Below are positions 34,385-44,036 of a DNA stretch of 64,000 nucleotides, one piece after another. The stretch comes from Ditibartonella apis. Its GTDB lineage: Bacteria > Pseudomonadota > Alphaproteobacteria > Rhizobiales > Rhizobiaceae. The position numbers and the translations under genes are program-made. How positions within the stretch are numbered: position 1 is the first letter of the stretch; the number at the start of each line of letters is the position of its first letter. Where the stretch lies: contig NZ_LXYU01000001.1 in the NCBI RefSeq assembly GCF_001952075.1, positions 186,001 through 250,000 of the forward strand, given 5' to 3'. The notes under the pieces were generated by a model. It was not told where the DNA came from. It saw only the letters and a list, made by a program, of their open reading frames with translations, and ran no database searches.

Positions 34385-36880
34385 ATGAATCAAAGTCAAC
34401 CAACCCTTCCGGTAACCGAAGCACTTCCCGAACTCGACAAAGCTCTCGGCTTAACAGGAAAAGCTATTCTCGTTGCCCCGCCGGGTGCTGGCAAAACCAC
34501 ACTTGTGCCCCTTCATCTTTTAAAACAGGATTGGTGCAAAAATAAAAAAATCATACTGCTTGAGCCAAGGCGTCTGGCAGCGCGCGCTGCTGCACGACAA
34601 ATGGCATCCCGCCTTGGTGAAAAAGTCGGTGAAACTGTCGGCTATCTCATGCGCTTTGATAAAAAAATCTCCAAAAACACGCGCATTCTTGTGGTAACCG
34701 AGGGCGTATATTCACGCATGGTTCTCGACGATCCCGAACTATCATCAGCAGCAGCCGTTTTGTTTGACGAATTTCATGAACGTAGCCTTGATGCCGATTT
34801 CGGTTTGGCATTGACGCTTGATATAATGGAGGGATTGCGCCCTGATTTAAAAATTCTTGTCATGTCGGCAACACTTGATGGAGCAAGAATTGAAAAAGTC
34901 CTTCAGGGAGCGCCTCTGATTGAATCAAAAGGACGAAGCTTTCCCGTTAATATTGTCTATCAACCACGAAAGGTAACCGATACTATCGAAGAAGCTATGG
35001 CAAAAGCCATCCGTCATTGGCTGTCATCACAGCCTGCAAGTATTCTCGCCTTTCTTCCCGGACAAAGGGAAATAAAAAAAACGGCGCAATTGCTTGCCGA
35101 CAAGGTAGATAAAAATACCATTATTGCGCCTCTTTACGGAGCCATGGACATTAAAGAACAGGATATAGCAATCAAACCTGCCGATCAGGGCTTTCGTAAA
35201 GTGGTTCTTGCAACCTCTATTGCCGAAACGTCTCTCACAATTGATGGTATCGGCGTTGTTATTGATAGCGGACTTTCCCGTGTGCCGGTTTTTGAACCTT
35301 CAACGGGGGTCACAAGACTTGAAACAGTGAGAGCTTCGCGCGCTTCGGTCAACCAGCGCGCCGGTCGTGCAGGAAGAACAGCACGTGGTATTGCTGTGCG
35401 CCTTTGGCACGAAGGACAAACCTCATCACTGCAAGATTTTCAGACCCCCGAAATATTTTCAGCCGATCTTTCCAACCTTGTGCTTGATAGTGCTGCATTC
35501 GGAATTACCGATTTATCAAAACTTGTCTTTCTTGACCCGCCGCCAAAACCGCAAATCGTTGAAGCACGCGAATTGTTAAAAAAACTTGATGCGATTGATG
35601 AAACCGGCCGCATCACACCCATTGGCAAGAAAATGCGTGAAACGGCTTTGCCGGTGCGACTCTCTGCCATGTTTATCAAAACAAAGACCATAGAAGAGAC
35701 CCGTTTGGCAAGCGAGATTGCCGTGATATTGACAGAACGGGGACTTGGCGGAAACGACGACGATATCGGGCACAGAATTGAAAAATTCCGCACTGATCAA
35801 TCCGACCGGGCAAAAAAAGCGCGCTTGCTCGTTCAACGTCTTGTCAAAGGACAATGGCTCGATAGTCGGCCTGACAGCAAAATCGGGTTTGAAAATTCGG
35901 CCGCACTTTCTGTCGATCAAGCAGGGCGGCTCCTACTTTTTGCCTGGCCTGACCGCGTTGCAAAAGCAAGGGGCAATAGGGGACGTTTTTTGCTTGCCAA
36001 TGGAAGAGGTGTTGCAGTTGATGAATTTTCATACCTTTTCAAAGCGGATTATCTGGTGGTTGCCGATATGATGGGAAAAGCCGAAGAGGCGCGTGTTCTT
36101 GCCGCTGCAAAAATCGACGAAGAAACAATCTGCAACGTACTAGCCGATAAAATAGAAGGCCACACAGACCTTTCTTTCGATGTGCAATCGCGTTCTTTCC
36201 GTGCACGAGAAATTCAAAAACTTGGAGCAATCAATTTAAGCGAAAAACCGCTACCTCTCCCCTCTGGTGAAGAAGCCGACCATGCCGTTATCGAGGCTAT
36301 AAGGCGTTACGGCCTCGATATTCTCCCATGGACCAAAGAAACCATCGCGTTAAGATGCCGTCTTCAATGGTTACACCGTGGTTTGGGCGAACCATGGCCT
36401 GATATGTCGGATGAAGAACTTTTAAAAAAGCTCGACGACTGGCTATTGCCCTTTCTTCACGGAGAAGCACGGATTGATACAATAAGCGGGAAAATGATTT
36501 ATAATGGTCTTCTATCGCTTGTACCTTATCAGCTTCAAAACGAAATAGACAAAAAAGCCCCCACCCATTTTACTGTACCGACGGGATCTCACATTCCGAT
36601 CAACTATGAAGGGGAAGCGCCACTCATTTCTGTCCGCGTTCAGGAATTATTCGGGCTCAGTCAACATCCTTCCATTGCCGATGGACATATACCACTTGTT
36701 CTCGAACTTCTTTCCCCTTCCCACCGGCCAATCCAGATCACGCGTGATCTGCCGGGCTTCTGGCGCGGTTCATGGGCCGATGTAAGAGCTGAAATGCGCG
36801 GGCGCTACCCGAAACACCCGTGGCCGGAAGACCCGCTCTCCGCACTCCCGACGCGGCGCACAAAGCCGCGCGGCAGTTGA
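34385..36880 (+). CDS. hrpB: ATP-dependent helicase HrpB
   Basis: 831 residues of the DEAH/RHA group. Motif I is APPGAGKTTLVPLHLL (about 31-46), motif II DEFHERSLDADFGLAL, motif III SATLDG, and motif VI NQRAGRAGRTARG. The HA2/OB region and a C-terminal HrpB-specific domain (WRGSWADVRAEMRGRYPKHP) follow, so this is HrpB and not HrpA. The role of bacterial HrpB is poorly defined. The start has little ribosome-site support (GTTTAT before the ATG). The motif II Asp-Glu-Phe-His variant is typical of HrpB. Confidence 0.93.
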   Translation: MNQSQPTLPVTEALPELDKALGLTGKAILVAPPGAGKTTLVPLHLLKQDWCKNKKIILLEPRRLAARAAARQMASRLGEKVGETVGYLMRFDKKISKNTRILVVTEGVYSRMVLDDPELSSAAAVLFDEFHERSLDADFGLALTLDIMEGLRPDLKILVMSATLDGARIEKVLQGAPLIESKGRSFPVNIVYQPRKVTDTIEEAMAKAIRHWLSSQPASILAFLPGQREIKKTAQLLADKVDKNTIIAPLYGAMDIKEQDIAIKPADQGFRKVVLATSIAETSLTIDGIGVVIDSGLSRVPVFEPSTGVTRLETVRASRASVNQRAGRAGRTARGIAVRLWHEGQTSSLQDFQTPEIFSADLSNLVLDSAAFGITDLSKLVFLDPPPKPQIVEARELLKKLDAIDETGRITPIGKKMRETALPVRLSAMFIKTKTIEETRLASEIAVILTERGLGGNDDDIGHRIEKFRTDQSDRAKKARLLVQRLVKGQWLDSRPDSKIGFENSAALSVDQAGRLLLFAWPDRVAKARGNRGRFLLANGRGVAVDEFSYLFKADYLVVADMMGKAEEARVLAAAKIDEETICNVLADKIEGHTDLSFDVQSRSFRAREIQKLGAINLSEKPLPLPSGEEADHAVIEAIRRYGLDILPWTKETIALRCRLQWLHRGLGEPWPDMSDEELLKKLDDWLLPFLHGEARIDTISGKMIYNGLLSLVPYQLQNEIDKKAPTHFTVPTGSHIPINYEGEAPLISVRVQELFGLSQHPSIADGHIPLVLELLSPSHRPIQITRDLPGFWRGSWADVRAEMRGRYPKHPWPEDPLSALPTRRTKPRGS

Positions 36881-36966
36881 AATGAAGCCGAATATCAGCT
36901 TTAAACATGATGAAACGACATTGTTTCGTTTAACCGATTTTCCGAATAAATAGACGAGCTCACTTC

Positions 36967-36996
36967 GCAAAGGCAAAATTGGCAAAGGCAAAATTG
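36967..36996 (+). repeat. 15-bp tandem duplication at the actS start
   Basis: GCAAAGGCAAAATTG occurs twice back to back (36967-36981 and 36982-36996), ending directly at the ATG at 36997. Each copy carries a ribosome-site-like AAAGG and a TTG, so it doubles the start signal. Confidence 0.9.
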
Positions 36997-38298
36997 ATGG
37001 AAAAGGAATTTTTTCAACGCACATCCACCTATTCGCGCCGCTTGCGTTCGACAACGCTCATCCGCATACGCTGGCTTGCTATTTTCAGCCAGACGATAAC
37101 AATTGCTTTTGTTTCGGTCTATCTGGGCTTCAAGTTCCCGATTGTCCCGTGCGCAATATTGATTGCTGCATCCATTTGGCTCAATATTTTTCTGACATTC
37201 TTTTATTCGATCAATGACCGCTTATCTTCGAATGTCGCTACTGCCATTCTGGGTATCGATATTTTACAGTATGCCGCTTTGCTTTATCTGACAGGCGGCC
37301 TGCAAAATCCTTTCTCGGTTTTACTGATTGCTCCGGCGGTAATATCTGCAACTTCACTGCCAAGAAAACACATCATCTTTCTCAATTTGCTGGTCATCAT
37401 TCTGGCAAGTTTCCTCTCCACCTATTCCGAACCTTTGCCTTGGTATTCCGGTCATACTATTGAAATGCCAAGGCTTCTTGTTGACGGCATCTGGACGGCA
37501 ATTGTTTCCTCGCTCATATTTACGACGACCTATGGCTATAGGGTTGCGGAGGAAACCCGAAGCCTTGCCGACGCATTAAGTGCTACCGAACTTATTATGC
37601 AACACGAAAAACATTTATCCGAACTGGATGGCCTTGCAGCAGCTGCGGCCCACGAACTTGGCACCCCGCTTGCAACAATCCAGCTTGTCGTCAAGGAAAT
37701 GTATAACGGATTAAAGGATGATCCGGACATTGGCGACGATTTGCGCCTTCTGTTAAGCCAGACCGAGCGATGCCGGAACATATTGAAACGTTTGACAACA
37801 CTTTCCAGTGAAGGTGAAGAACATCTTTCCCATCTGAGCCTTCTGGAACTTCTAGAAGAGGTTTCGGAACCGCTTCGCGAATTCGGTATCGATATTGTTT
37901 TCGAAAAAGGTGAAACAACCGGTAAAGAACCGGTTTTCCCTCGGAATCCCGGCATCCTCTACGGTCTTGGCAATCTATTGGAAAATGCCGTCGATTTTGC
38001 ACGCAGCAAGGTTATCATCCAATATAAATGGAATGAAAAATATGTAGCACTCACGATTATCGACGACGGTCATGGCTACGATCCTTCCATTCTCGATCGT
38101 ATTGGCGAACCTTATACCACAAGCCGCCATACCGATAGTCAGGGAGGCGGATTGGGACTTGGACTATTCATTGCAAAAACACTGCTCGAACGATCGGGAG
38201 CGCTTTTACGCTTCCGGAATAGTCCCAAAAAAGAGTTCGGTGCAGAAGTCTATCTGGCATGGAGTAGAAAGGGGTTGACCAAGTCCAACACGATTTGA
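36997..38298 (+). CDS. actS: redox-sensing histidine kinase ActS/RegB/PrrB
   Basis: 433 residues from the ATG at 36997 (a TTG at 36979 would add six). RegB-type kinases sense the quinone pool and redox state and phosphorylate ActR/RegA. Six membrane helices fill residues 25-180. The quinone-site motif GGLQNPF is at 100-106, the phospho-acceptor box AAAHELGTPLATI has His219, and the redox-active Cys of the family is kept as Cys259 in QTERCRNILKRL. ATP-binding N, G1 and G2 boxes (NLLENAVDFA, DDGHGYDP, GGGLGLGLFIAKTLLERSGA) follow. It lies 73 bases before actR. Confidence 0.94.
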   Translation: MEKEFFQRTSTYSRRLRSTTLIRIRWLAIFSQTITIAFVSVYLGFKFPIVPCAILIAASIWLNIFLTFFYSINDRLSSNVATAILGIDILQYAALLYLTGGLQNPFSVLLIAPAVISATSLPRKHIIFLNLLVIILASFLSTYSEPLPWYSGHTIEMPRLLVDGIWTAIVSSLIFTTTYGYRVAEETRSLADALSATELIMQHEKHLSELDGLAAAAAHELGTPLATIQLVVKEMYNGLKDDPDIGDDLRLLLSQTERCRNILKRLTTLSSEGEEHLSHLSLLELLEEVSEPLREFGIDIVFEKGETTGKEPVFPRNPGILYGLGNLLENAVDFARSKVIIQYKWNEKYVALTIIDDGHGYDPSILDRIGEPYTTSRHTDSQGGGLGLGLFIAKTLLERSGALLRFRNSPKKEFGAEVYLAWSRKGLTKSNTI

Positions 38299-38371
38299 CA
38301 ATTTGTCGCAGTCAAGGCTAATGTTGACAATCAAGCGGTAGATTTTACCCCTAGCCGATAAAGGACGATGA

Positions 38372-38932
38372 ATGACTGACACTGCACATGATCAGAATGC
38401 AATTGGGGCCGATACTTCTTTGCTTCTGGTTGACGACGACAAGCCGTTTCTTCACCGTTTGGCGCGTGCCATGGAAACACGTGGTTTCAATGTGACTATG
38501 GCCGAATCAGTGCAAGATGGCATCGCCAATGTGCGCCATAGCCCACCAGCATATGCGGTGGTTGATCTGAAATTGGGGGATGGTAACGGGCTTGATGTCA
38601 TTGAAGAAATTCGTAAAATCCGCCCTGACACCCATATGATTGTATTGACCGGCTATGGCAATATCGCTTCGGCTGTCAATGCTGTAAAACTTGGCGCAAT
38701 CGACTATCTCTCGAAACCTGCCGATGCCGACGACATATTCGGAGCTTTAACCCGCCACGCCGGTGAAAAAGCTCCGGTACCGGAAAATCCTATGTCGGCG
38801 GATCGGGTACGTTGGGAACACATCCAACGCGTTTACGAAATGTGCGACCGTAATGTTTCTGAAACCGCCCGCAAGCTCAACATGCACCGGCGTACTTTAC
38901 AACGTATTCTGGCAAAACGCGCACCGCGATGA
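38372..38932 (+). CDS. actR: response regulator ActR/RegA/PrrA
   Basis: 186 residues. The receiver domain (about 15-130) has the acidic pair in LLVDDDKPF and the phospho-acceptor Asp65 in YAVVDLKLGDGNG. A linker with PENPMSADRVRWEHIQRVYE and a Fis-type helix-turn-helix NVSETARKLNMHRRTLQRIL end the protein, the arrangement of RegA/ActR/PrrA. With ActS it forms a global redox regulator of energy, carbon and nitrogen metabolism in alphaproteobacteria. AAGGA lies 6 bases before the ATG. Confidence 0.95.
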   Translation: MTDTAHDQNAIGADTSLLLVDDDKPFLHRLARAMETRGFNVTMAESVQDGIANVRHSPPAYAVVDLKLGDGNGLDVIEEIRKIRPDTHMIVLTGYGNIASAVNAVKLGAIDYLSKPADADDIFGALTRHAGEKAPVPENPMSADRVRWEHIQRVYEMCDRNVSETARKLNMHRRTLQRILAKRAPR

Positions 38933-39125
38933 AATGAAAATGACGGCTGAAAACCGATATGCTGCTTGGCAACCTCTGTCGCGGTTCCGGTATGATGAAT
39001 ATCGATTATTGTCGCATACGCCCCATTTTTTTAAAAACTTGTCACCAGAAATATATGGAATTGCCCAAGATTGTCTGGATTCTCTGTGAAGCCTAGAAGG
39101 CTGGCATTACCGGTTACCAAATAAA

Positions 39126-39629
39126 TCAGTCGGCTTTCTCTTCATTGTCGTCGGCAAGGTCGAATCCTTCGAGTTCAGCGCGCGTAAGTCTCCGCGCTGC
39201 AACCCTCGAAAAGCGCAACATAACGGCTTTGCGTGTTGCTGCCGACATACGGTGTTCTGGCGCCTCCCGCATAATATAGCCGTCAAAACCATCTGCCAGA
39301 ATAAACCCGCAATCTTCAGGAAAAAGTTCCATCGGAACTTCGTTGTGACTGGCAAAATAGAGGCGGTCGCAATGTATCCGGTAATCCGGCCATTTGTGAT
39401 CGGCTCTCAAATCTCCTACAGAAGATTTGATCTCGACAATAATCACTTCACCCTTGCGTGTAATTCCCACAAGGTCAGCCCGCCTTCCGTCGGCAAGCGG
39501 CAACTCGCTTAAAACAGGAATACCAAGTCGCAAAAAAAGTCTTTGAACGCCGTGGCGAACCATCAGAGCTTTTTCCGATTGACGCCCGTCGTCCAATGGA
39601 TGTTCTTTATGAAGATTGATAATCGGCAT
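39126..39629 (-). CDS. mmcB: MmcB family DNA repair protein
   Basis: 167 residues with a PD-(D/E)XK nuclease-like core: RRADLVGITRKG supplies the Asp and VIIVEIKSS the Glu-X-Lys. The N-terminal HPLDDGRQSEKALMVRHGVQ and the central WPDYRIHCDRLYFA are family hallmarks. MmcB is an SOS-linked alphaproteobacterial protein implicated in repair of mitomycin-type lesions in Caulobacter; a direct nuclease activity is inference from the fold. It converges with actR. Confidence 0.87.
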   Translation of the reverse strand: MPIINLHKEHPLDDGRQSEKALMVRHGVQRLFLRLGIPVLSELPLADGRRADLVGITRKGEVIIVEIKSSVGDLRADHKWPDYRIHCDRLYFASHNEVPMELFPEDCGFILADGFDGYIMREAPEHRMSAATRKAVMLRFSRVAARRLTRAELEGFDLADDNEEKAD

Positions 39630-39833
39630 AACGAGAAAGTTTACTTGTTCCTTTTGAATTCATATCCGGCAGTTTTTCCATTCCTCATGACTGTTGATCG
39701 ACACGAGCCTTGAAACAACACTTCGCAAACACGTTTATCGGTAATTCTTTAATCTCAATCGGTTTTAGCGATCGAATTTACGAATGTTGGTTCACTCATG
39801 CCTGTTCATTGGCGCAAAATTACCAGTGCTACA

Positions 39834-40553
39834 TTATTGGTGATGAACGCCCAATTCATTCAATGTTTTTTCGATCATTGGCAGCATTTTTTCAACAATG
39901 ACAGCAACGCCTTTTTCATTGGGATGTTTGCCATCGTCCAACTGCAGATCCTGATGACCTGCTACACCCTCCAGAAAGAAAGGATAGAAGGCTACATGAT
40001 ATTTGTCGGCAAGACGTTGATAGATCGACTCGAATTGCTGCGCTTTTTCTTTACCATAGTTGGGAGCGCTTTTCATGCCGACAAGTATGACCGGTATTTT
40101 GCGCTCTTTCAAGCGTGACAACATGAAATCAAGATTATCTTCCGTAACTTTCGGGTCTATGCCGCGCAACATGTCGTTGGCACCGAGTTCCAGAATGACA
40201 AGCCCTGTTTGTTCGGGTACCGACCAGTCAAGACGTTCGCGTCCGCCTGTCGTTGTATCACCCGAAACTCCCGCATTGATAACTGATATATTATAATTTT
40301 TTGCCTGCAAGGCGGCTTCAAGGGCGGCGGTAAAGGATTTATCGACGGGGAGCCTGTAACCGGCCATAAGGCTATCGCCAAATCCGACAATCTGGAATGG
40401 ACGTGGCGGCGTCAAATCATCATCAAGAACTGTTGTTTCACTATCTTCCCGTGCCGGTTCCTGTGTTTGCCCGGTTTCTTCAGCAAATAGAGGTAAACTC
40501 GAAATGCAGCCAAAAGAAAGGCCGATAAATGCGCAAATGAATGATCGCAACAT
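39834..40553 (-). CDS. tesA: SGNH/GDSL hydrolase, TesA-type arylesterase
   Basis: 239 residues with a signal peptide (cleavage likely after SSLPLFA) and an acidic linker, then an SGNH hydrolase. Block I is VGFGDSLMAGYRLP with the catalytic Ser, block II INAGVSGDTTTGG, block III LELGANDMLRG, and block V DGKHPNEKGVAVI with the Asp and His. TesA-type periplasmic enzymes split acyl esters and thioesters. It is divergent from ybbA-ybbP, a conserved trio in many proteobacteria, which suggests a shared envelope role in lipid handling. Confidence 0.92.
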   Translation of the reverse strand: MLRSFICAFIGLSFGCISSLPLFAEETGQTQEPAREDSETTVLDDDLTPPRPFQIVGFGDSLMAGYRLPVDKSFTAALEAALQAKNYNISVINAGVSGDTTTGGRERLDWSVPEQTGLVILELGANDMLRGIDPKVTEDNLDFMLSRLKERKIPVILVGMKSAPNYGKEKAQQFESIYQRLADKYHVAFYPFFLEGVAGHQDLQLDDGKHPNEKGVAVIVEKMLPMIEKTLNELGVHHQ

Positions 40554-40626
40554 TATTTCTCAATCCCTTTACGAGAAGTATAATTATATTTTAAATCAGC
40601 TTATGGCATAAGAACAGGAGTTATTT

Positions 40627-41316
40627 GTGGCAAGTTCACTGGTTAAACTGAAAAATATTGATCTTACTCTTGGTGAAGGAAGCTCTCGCGTTCACGTTTT
40701 AAAGGAATTGTCACTTACGGTAAATCAAGGTGAAACCGTGGGCATAGTGGGCCCCTCCGGCTCCGGCAAATCGACATTGCTTATGGTGCTTGCCGGACTT
40801 GAAAAAATCGATAGTGGTGAAATAACCATTGCGGGTACGCGCATCGACAAGATGAATGAAGATGAAGCAGCGATTTTTCGCGGGCAGAATATCGGCATTG
40901 TTTTCCAATCCTTCCAACTTATTCCCAATATGACGGCTTGGGAAAATGCGGCAGTTCCTCTTGAACTTGCGGGGAACAAGGATGCTTTTGATATTGCCAA
41001 AAAAGAACTAGAAAGCGTCGGGCTTGGCGGACGACTTCATCATTATCCTGCAACATTATCAGGTGGTGAGCAACAGCGCGTTGCAATTGCCCGCGCACTC
41101 GCCCCCAATCCCCGTATATTGGTTGCTGACGAACCGACAGGCAATCTTGATGCCGACACGGGTAAAACAATTGCCGACCTCATATTCAAACGTGCCAGAG
41201 AACATGGATTGACGACTGTGCTTGTTACCCATGACCTTGGCCTTGCTGCACGTTGTGAACGCCAAATCCACGTGAAAAACGGTTGCATCGAAAATGAAAG
41301 CGTGATGCAGGCATGA
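40627..41316 (+). CDS. ybbA: ABC transporter ATPase, YbbA/LolD type
   Basis: 229 residues. Walker A GPSGSGKSTLLMVLAGLE, the Q-loop in GIVFQSFQLIPNM, signature LSGGEQQRVAIARAL, Walker B ILVADEPTGNLD and the switch His in VTHDLGLAARC are all intact. It belongs to the MacB/LolD group that drives FtsX-like permeases rather than import. The start is a GTG at 40627 with AACAGGAG upstream. Its stop overlaps the ybbP ATG by four bases, so the pair is one transporter. Confidence 0.94.
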   Translation: MASSLVKLKNIDLTLGEGSSRVHVLKELSLTVNQGETVGIVGPSGSGKSTLLMVLAGLEKIDSGEITIAGTRIDKMNEDEAAIFRGQNIGIVFQSFQLIPNMTAWENAAVPLELAGNKDAFDIAKKELESVGLGGRLHHYPATLSGGEQQRVAIARALAPNPRILVADEPTGNLDADTGKTIADLIFKRAREHGLTTVLVTHDLGLAARCERQIHVKNGCIENESVMQA

Positions 41317-43871
41317 AAAGATTTCAAGAACTTTGTCTGGCATGGCGTTTCTGTTTGAGAGAAATGCGTAGCGGCCTCAAAGGATTTTATATTTTCCTTT
41401 GCCTTATTGCATTGGGGGTTGCAGCAATTGGCGGGGTGGATGGTGTTTCAAAAAATATTAGCAATGAAATCAAAAATCAGGGGCAGGTAATTCTTGCCGC
41501 AGACATACGTTTTAGCCATACACAGCGCGAGGCAAATGAAAAAGAATTGGCATTTTTCAAAGCCAATGGAAAAGTTTCCGAAAATATTCTTATGCGCTCG
41601 ATGGCACGACGAGTCGATACAAATGACGGCACATTGGTCGAAATAAAGGCTGTCGACAGCTCATACCCGCTTTATGGCGAGTTAAAAACCGTTCCCCAAG
41701 CCACAAACAACGAATTGTTCGGAAAAGATGGGAAAGGTTCTGGTGGTTTTGGTGTCGCAATCCAGAAACTTTTGCTTGACCGGCTTCAGCTTCACATTGG
41801 TGACAAAATTAGAATTGGAGATCGCGACTTTACAATTCGCGCAGTTGTCGAGGAAGAACCTGACCTCTTGTCGGAAGGCTTTCAGCTTGGGCCCCGACTT
41901 TTTATGTCAATTGATGCTTTACGTGAAACGGGTCTTATCGTTCCCGGAAGTTTGCACAATTTTGTTTATCGGATCAAACTTGATAATCCGTCGGATAGCA
42001 CCTTGCAAAACCTTAGGAATAACCATGAAAAAGAGTTTTCGGAAAATGGTTGGGCGATCCGCGCCCACGTCGATGCTGCTCCTGTTTTGCAAAAAAACAT
42101 CGAACGTTTTACCAGTTTTCTTACTCTTATCGGGCTTACAGCGCTTGTTGTCGGAGGCGTTGGCATTGCCAATTCTGTCAGTGCCTATATGGACAAAAAA
42201 CGCAAGGTAATAGCCATATTCAAAGCACTTGGTGCGCGTTCGCGTTTCATTGAAGAAATTTATTTTTCACAAATCATGTTCATCGCACTCATTGGAATTG
42301 TGATAGGTCTTGTTTTCGCGGCAATCATTCCCTTTGTGGCAAGTTTTGTCATCAGCCATTATTTACCATTTTTCGAGCACACACATTTTTCACCAGCCAG
42401 TCTCATCCTTGCAGTCATTTTTGCATTATTGACAGTTGCTGCCTTTGCAATACTGCCTTTATCCAGGGCCCGCTTTATTTCGGTAACGACGCTTCTTCGT
42501 CCTTTCGACGTTTCGACAATCAAAAAGTCGGATAAATCTGCGCAGCTCTCTTCAGCAATATTACTTCTCATAACTGCAATTCTTGCGATTTCGACCGCAT
42601 CGGACAAAAGACTTGCTTTCATATTTATCATCGCAGTCATTATTGTCTTCCTGGTTTTAAGAGCGGTTTCCTCGACAATTATTTTTCTCGCGCGCAAATG
42701 CGCCCATGTCCATTCAACCATTTTGCGCGTTGCAATAGCCAATATTTATCGGCCACAATCCATTACCCCTTCGGTTGTTCTGGCACTCGGGCTGGGTCTG
42801 ACACTGCTTGTTACGCTTTCCACAATCGACAGCAATTTGAGATCCGAGCTATCCGGTTCGGTTCCCGAAAAGGCTCCTGATTTCTTCTTTATGGATATTC
42901 TGAAAAGTGATGCAGACGATTTTTCCAGCTTTCTGCATAAGCAAGATCCGTCGGGAAGCTTCAAGATCATGCCGACATTGCGCGCCCGTATCACAAAAAT
43001 AAACGGTGAACCGGTAAAGAACAGACATGTAAAAGAAGACAGTGAATGGGTGTTGCGGGGTGACCGGAATATTACCTATTCGGCAGCTATGCCGGAAAAC
43101 ACTGTGCTTTCCGAAGGCAAATGGTGGAAAAATGACAGAAGTGATGCAATCGAGGTTTCTGTTTCCAAAAGGGAAGCAATGGGACTGTTTTTGAAACTTG
43201 ACGATACCATTACTGTCAATGTGTCGGGGCGGGAAATAACCGCGCGCATCACCAGTCTTCGAGATGTCGATTGGGATTCATTCAATATGAACTTCGTAAT
43301 GATTTTTTCGCCACAAGCCTTACAAGCTGCACCACATGTTTATCTTGCAACTTTCAAAGCGGGCAATAACCATGCCCTCAATGAAGCGGCATTGATGCGT
43401 GACATTGCAAATCGTTTCCCTTCGATTACGGTTGTACCTGTTCGTCAGGTTCTTTATGACGCGAGAAAAATCGTTGATGAAATTGGTACTGCAATCCGTG
43501 CTTCATCTGCGATCGCAATTCTTGCTGCAATTCTTGTCCTCGTCGGCACACTTTCTTCGACCAACCGTTCGCGTATTCATGATGCAGTAATCTTGAAAAC
43601 CTTGGGTGCAACCCGCAAAATGCTCCTCAAGGCCTATCTTGCCGAATATACAATTCTCGGACTTGCAACGGCGATTTTTGCATTTATTGCCGGAACGATA
43701 GCCGGTTCAACGATCGGCCATTATAAAATGGAGATAACCAATACCCATTTTTTCTTCGGCTCGGGTGTCATGGTTGTCCTTGTCGCTCTTATCCTGACAA
43801 TCGGTTTCGGTCTTATCGGAACCTGGCACATTTTGAGTGAAAAACCATCGCGTTTTCTTAAAGAATTGTAA
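41313..43871 (+). CDS. ybbP: ABC transporter permease, YbbP/FtsX type
   Basis: 852 residues. It has an N-terminal helix (about 24-42), a large periplasmic domain, a first FtsX core of three or four helices (about 265-400), two central helices (about 410-450 and near 480), a second periplasmic domain, and a final FtsX core (about 725-850). FtsX-type MacB-like permeases pull or move lipophilic molecules mechanically across the periplasm. The four-base overlap with ybbA shows they act together; with tesA the set probably concerns lipids or lipoproteins, which is inference. Confidence 0.9.
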   Translation: MKRFQELCLAWRFCLREMRSGLKGFYIFLCLIALGVAAIGGVDGVSKNISNEIKNQGQVILAADIRFSHTQREANEKELAFFKANGKVSENILMRSMARRVDTNDGTLVEIKAVDSSYPLYGELKTVPQATNNELFGKDGKGSGGFGVAIQKLLLDRLQLHIGDKIRIGDRDFTIRAVVEEEPDLLSEGFQLGPRLFMSIDALRETGLIVPGSLHNFVYRIKLDNPSDSTLQNLRNNHEKEFSENGWAIRAHVDAAPVLQKNIERFTSFLTLIGLTALVVGGVGIANSVSAYMDKKRKVIAIFKALGARSRFIEEIYFSQIMFIALIGIVIGLVFAAIIPFVASFVISHYLPFFEHTHFSPASLILAVIFALLTVAAFAILPLSRARFISVTTLLRPFDVSTIKKSDKSAQLSSAILLLITAILAISTASDKRLAFIFIIAVIIVFLVLRAVSSTIIFLARKCAHVHSTILRVAIANIYRPQSITPSVVLALGLGLTLLVTLSTIDSNLRSELSGSVPEKAPDFFFMDILKSDADDFSSFLHKQDPSGSFKIMPTLRARITKINGEPVKNRHVKEDSEWVLRGDRNITYSAAMPENTVLSEGKWWKNDRSDAIEVSVSKREAMGLFLKLDDTITVNVSGREITARITSLRDVDWDSFNMNFVMIFSPQALQAAPHVYLATFKAGNNHALNEAALMRDIANRFPSITVVPVRQVLYDARKIVDEIGTAIRASSAIAILAAILVLVGTLSSTNRSRIHDAVILKTLGATRKMLLKAYLAEYTILGLATAIFAFIAGTIAGSTIGHYKMEITNTHFFFGSGVMVVLVALILTIGFGLIGTWHILSEKPSRFLKEL

Positions 43872-44036
43872 TGTGTTGAAAACAATGAAAGACTTGTAAT
43901 TTATCAAATTAATGCCCATAATATCGGTTAGGCATGCTGGGGTTCCGCCAGCGGCGCCCGGATTTCAAGTGGGGGAAAACAGCTTTTCCAGCCATTTACC
44001 GACACCGTCCGGAACACAAGCTAAAGGATTATTTAT

